8,228 nucleotides of DNA from Bacteroidota bacterium (lineage in GTDB: Bacteria > Bacteroidota > Kryptoniia > Kryptoniales > JAKASW01), in contig JAJYOS010000259.1 of assembly GCA_021796055.1 (NCBI GenBank), forward strand, positions 1-8,228, in the 5' to 3' direction. Made by a program: the position numbers and the translations under genes. Below the pieces are notes generated by a model. The model did no database searches, had not been told where the DNA came from, and worked only from the letters and a program-made list of their open reading frames with translations. Of this stretch, positions 6,946 through 8,228 are shown in pieces. Position 1 is the first letter of the stretch. The number at the start of each line of letters is the position of its first letter.

Positions 6946-7961
6946 ATCAAAGGATACTATGTTTCGGTGAAATTGTCGCAGATCTGATCGAGGGCAAGGA
7001 CGGGGTTCTCATGTGCAAAGTGGGTGGAGCGCCGCTGAACGTTGCAGTCGGGCTTGGTCGACTGGGCGAAAGAAGCACGTTGTTCAGCGCGGTCGGCGGC
7101 GACTGGTTTGGTGAGAAGGGGCTCTCCTATCTGAAATCGAAACGGATACGCAGTATAGTCAGTACGCTTCCCGATTTGCCCACAAGGATGACCGTGATCA
7201 GCCACGACCGTAACAGGGAACGCTCCTTCAAATTTTCACCAGGGGTTGCAGCAGAGAATGCCGTGATGCCGGACGAACGCACGCTTGCCGGCGGGTACGA
7301 AATATTGTATTTCGGTTCCTTCCCGTTCAGCAGGGGGAGCGGATTACCGGATTTCAAGAACTTTGTGAGAAGCGCGCGTGAAGCGGGCATCGCAACGGTA
7401 TTCGATCCCAACATTCGACTCGGGATCTTTGCGAATCAAGACGAAGCCAGAAAGATCTGCCTTGAGCTGCTCAGTCTTTCGGATGTGGTAAGGCTCAATG
7501 TGGACGAACTAAAGTTTATTTACGGGAAGAACTCCAAGGGAAGAAAGCAGGCCTTTGTCCGGAAAGCGACAGCCTGGTTACTAGCCGAAGGGCCTCATAC
7601 GGTCTTCGTTACCGACGGCCCGGTCGGCAGCTACGCCTGCCGGGATGGCGAATTCGAGTTTATGAGGTCTTTCAAGGTCAAAGCCGTCGACTCGACCGGA
7701 TGCGGTGATGCCTTCACCGCAGCGATCATCTCCAAGATATGCGATGAAAAGGACACTGGTGCGCACTCCAGCCTTACCCAACTTCTCCGCTGGGCCAATG
7801 CCGCAGGCGCGGCTGCGGCTACAAAATTGGGGGGTGCCGATTCGATGCCCACAAAGATTGATATCGAACGTCTCATCAAATCCAATTTGAGAGGAGGTGG
7901 AATGGGAAAGAAACTTGTTTCTTCGAGAGGATTCAGTGGATTGAGAACAAGAATCAACTAA
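6942..7961 (+). CDS. PfkB-family carbohydrate kinase, fructokinase-like
   Basis: This is an ATP-dependent sugar kinase of the ribokinase fold, 339 aa. The start CFGEIVADLIEG (7-18) and GGAPLNVAVGLGRLG (28-42) form the N-terminal PfkB signature. DPNIRLGIF (155-163) resembles the DPN-R stretch of bacterial fructokinases. DSTGCGDAFTAAI (250-262) is the second signature, with D256 as catalytic base and the anion hole beside it. The start is TTG at 6942, read from TTGA overlapping the dehydrogenase stop, with GAGGGGG at 6931-6937 as ribosome site; this suggests translational coupling. With a polyol dehydrogenase upstream, phosphorylation of the resulting ketose (for example fructose) is the simplest role. 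Ribokinase or 2-keto-3-deoxygluconate kinase activity cannot be excluded. The fold should end near residue 315; residues 316-339 are an extra Gly/Lys/Arg-rich tail. Confidence 0.9.
   Translation: MNQRILCFGEIVADLIEGKDGVLMCKVGGAPLNVAVGLGRLGERSTLFSAVGGDWFGEKGLSYLKSKRIRSIVSTLPDLPTRMTVISHDRNRERSFKFSPGVAAENAVMPDERTLAGGYEILYFGSFPFSRGSGLPDFKNFVRSAREAGIATVFDPNIRLGIFANQDEARKICLELLSLSDVVRLNVDELKFIYGKNSKGRKQAFVRKATAWLLAEGPHTVFVTDGPVGSYACRDGEFEFMRSFKVKAVDSTGCGDAFTAAIISKICDEKDTGAHSSLTQLLRWANAAGAAAATKLGGADSMPTKIDIERLIKSNLRGGGMGKKLVSSRGFSGLRTRIN
7891..7904 (+). promoter_or_regulatory. Internal Shine-Dalgarno-like site with in-frame ATG in the kinase 3' end
   Basis: GAGGAGGTGG at 7891-7900 is close to an ideal ribosome site and stands just before an ATG at 7902. 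That ATG is in frame with the kinase and would give only 19 residues (MGKKLVSSRGFSGLRTRIN). It may be chance from the Gly-Gly-Gly codons, a trace of a former gene start fused to the kinase, or a real leader peptide coupling translation to the next gene. Confidence 0.2.
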
Positions 7962-7979
7962 AAAGGGAGGACAACTAAA

Positions 7980-8228
7980 ATGCAGTACCGCAGTTTTATT
8001 GGCAGATTGATCGGACTTGCCGTTTTCTTCGGCTTTGCCGTCATTGCCAATGCCCAAACAAACATGGTCTACAATCCGAGTTTCGAGAGTGGGAAACCTG
8101 CATTGTGGAATGCAGTGCCAGGAAGCAGTGGAGCGACACTGACATGGGCAACCGATCAATATCACAGCCCGACACACTCGTTGAAGATAGACAAGCCCAG
8201 CACGGGTTCAGGAGCGGCCATGTGGCAG
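7980..8228 (+). CDS. Secreted protein with possible carbohydrate-binding domain, 5' end only
   Basis: The frame opens at ATG 7980 and stays open to the window edge (83 codons, no stop), so the gene is truncated by the window and not broken. AAGGGAGG at 7963-7970 gives a strong ribosome site 9 nt upstream. Residues 1-25 form a signal peptide: Arg near the start, hydrophobic core at 11-22, and likely ANA|QT cleavage. The mature start, with YNPSFESGKPALWN (31-44) and later TWATDQYHSPTHSLKID (55-71), has the NPSFE-G-P-W and HSPTHSLKI pattern of jelly-roll carbohydrate-binding modules of the CBM4/9/22-like type. Only a gap of 18 nt separates it from the kinase, so it is probably in the same operon. 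The full protein may be a surface glycoside hydrolase or binding protein with a T9SS tail beyond the window; that part is inference. Confidence 0.8.
   Translation, partial: MQYRSFIGRLIGLAVFFGFAVIANAQTNMVYNPSFESGKPALWNAVPGSSGATLTWATDQYHSPTHSLKIDKPSTGSGAAMWQ

Noticed and set aside
7581..8177. Minus-strand open frame of 198 codons across the kinase end and the next gene.
   Set aside because: It overlaps two well-supported + strand genes and their ribosome site, and its translation is Cys/Arg/Ser-rich with no recognisable domain.

Overview
The window reads as a chromosomal fragment from a free-living bacterium of the Bacteroidota/Chlorobi side of the tree, most likely an Ignavibacteria- or Kryptonia-like lineage. 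The main evidence is the C-terminus of the large secreted protein, which carries the NFPNPFNPST motif and the short beta-sandwich of a type IX secretion (T9SS, Por) sorting tail. Base composition looks moderate (roughly half G+C by eye), and most genes have purine-rich Shine-Dalgarno sequences. All genes lie on the + strand. No tRNA, rRNA, CRISPR array or insertion sequence was seen, and no gene-free stretch exceeds 200 bases.

Region 1 (1-1435) is central metabolism. It holds the last codons of an unrecognised upstream reading frame, then a complete single-lipoyl-domain dihydrolipoamide acetyltransferase (E2 of the pyruvate dehydrogenase complex), then a GC-rich hairpin that probably ends the transcript.

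Region 2 (1549-4722) is one 1057-residue exported protein. It has a signal peptide, a roughly 500-residue N-terminal region resembling an (alpha/alpha) toroid glycan-active enzyme of unassigned family, two PKD/Ig-like domains, a LamG-like jelly roll and a T9SS tail. It is probably a cell-surface or released polysaccharide-active or polysaccharide-binding protein.

Region 3 (4791-8228) looks like a regulated sugar or polyol operon. A sigma70-type promoter is followed at its expected start point by a perfect 12-bp CG-centred palindrome typical of LacI-family operators. Behind it lie a LacI-family regulator, a zinc-dependent medium-chain polyol-type dehydrogenase (15-nt gap), a PfkB-family sugar kinase (4-nt overlap, TTG start), and the first 83 codons of a secreted protein with a possible carbohydrate-binding start (18-nt gap), which runs off the window. 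The simplest model is oxidation of a polyol to a ketose by the dehydrogenase and phosphorylation of that ketose by the kinase, with the LacI protein sensing the sugar and repressing its own operon. Secreted proteins at both ends would bind or degrade the source glycan. The substrate and the link between regions 2 and 3 are inference. No clearly undescribed system was found; the best leads are the unassigned catalytic region, the operator layout, and the mixed intracellular/secreted operon.
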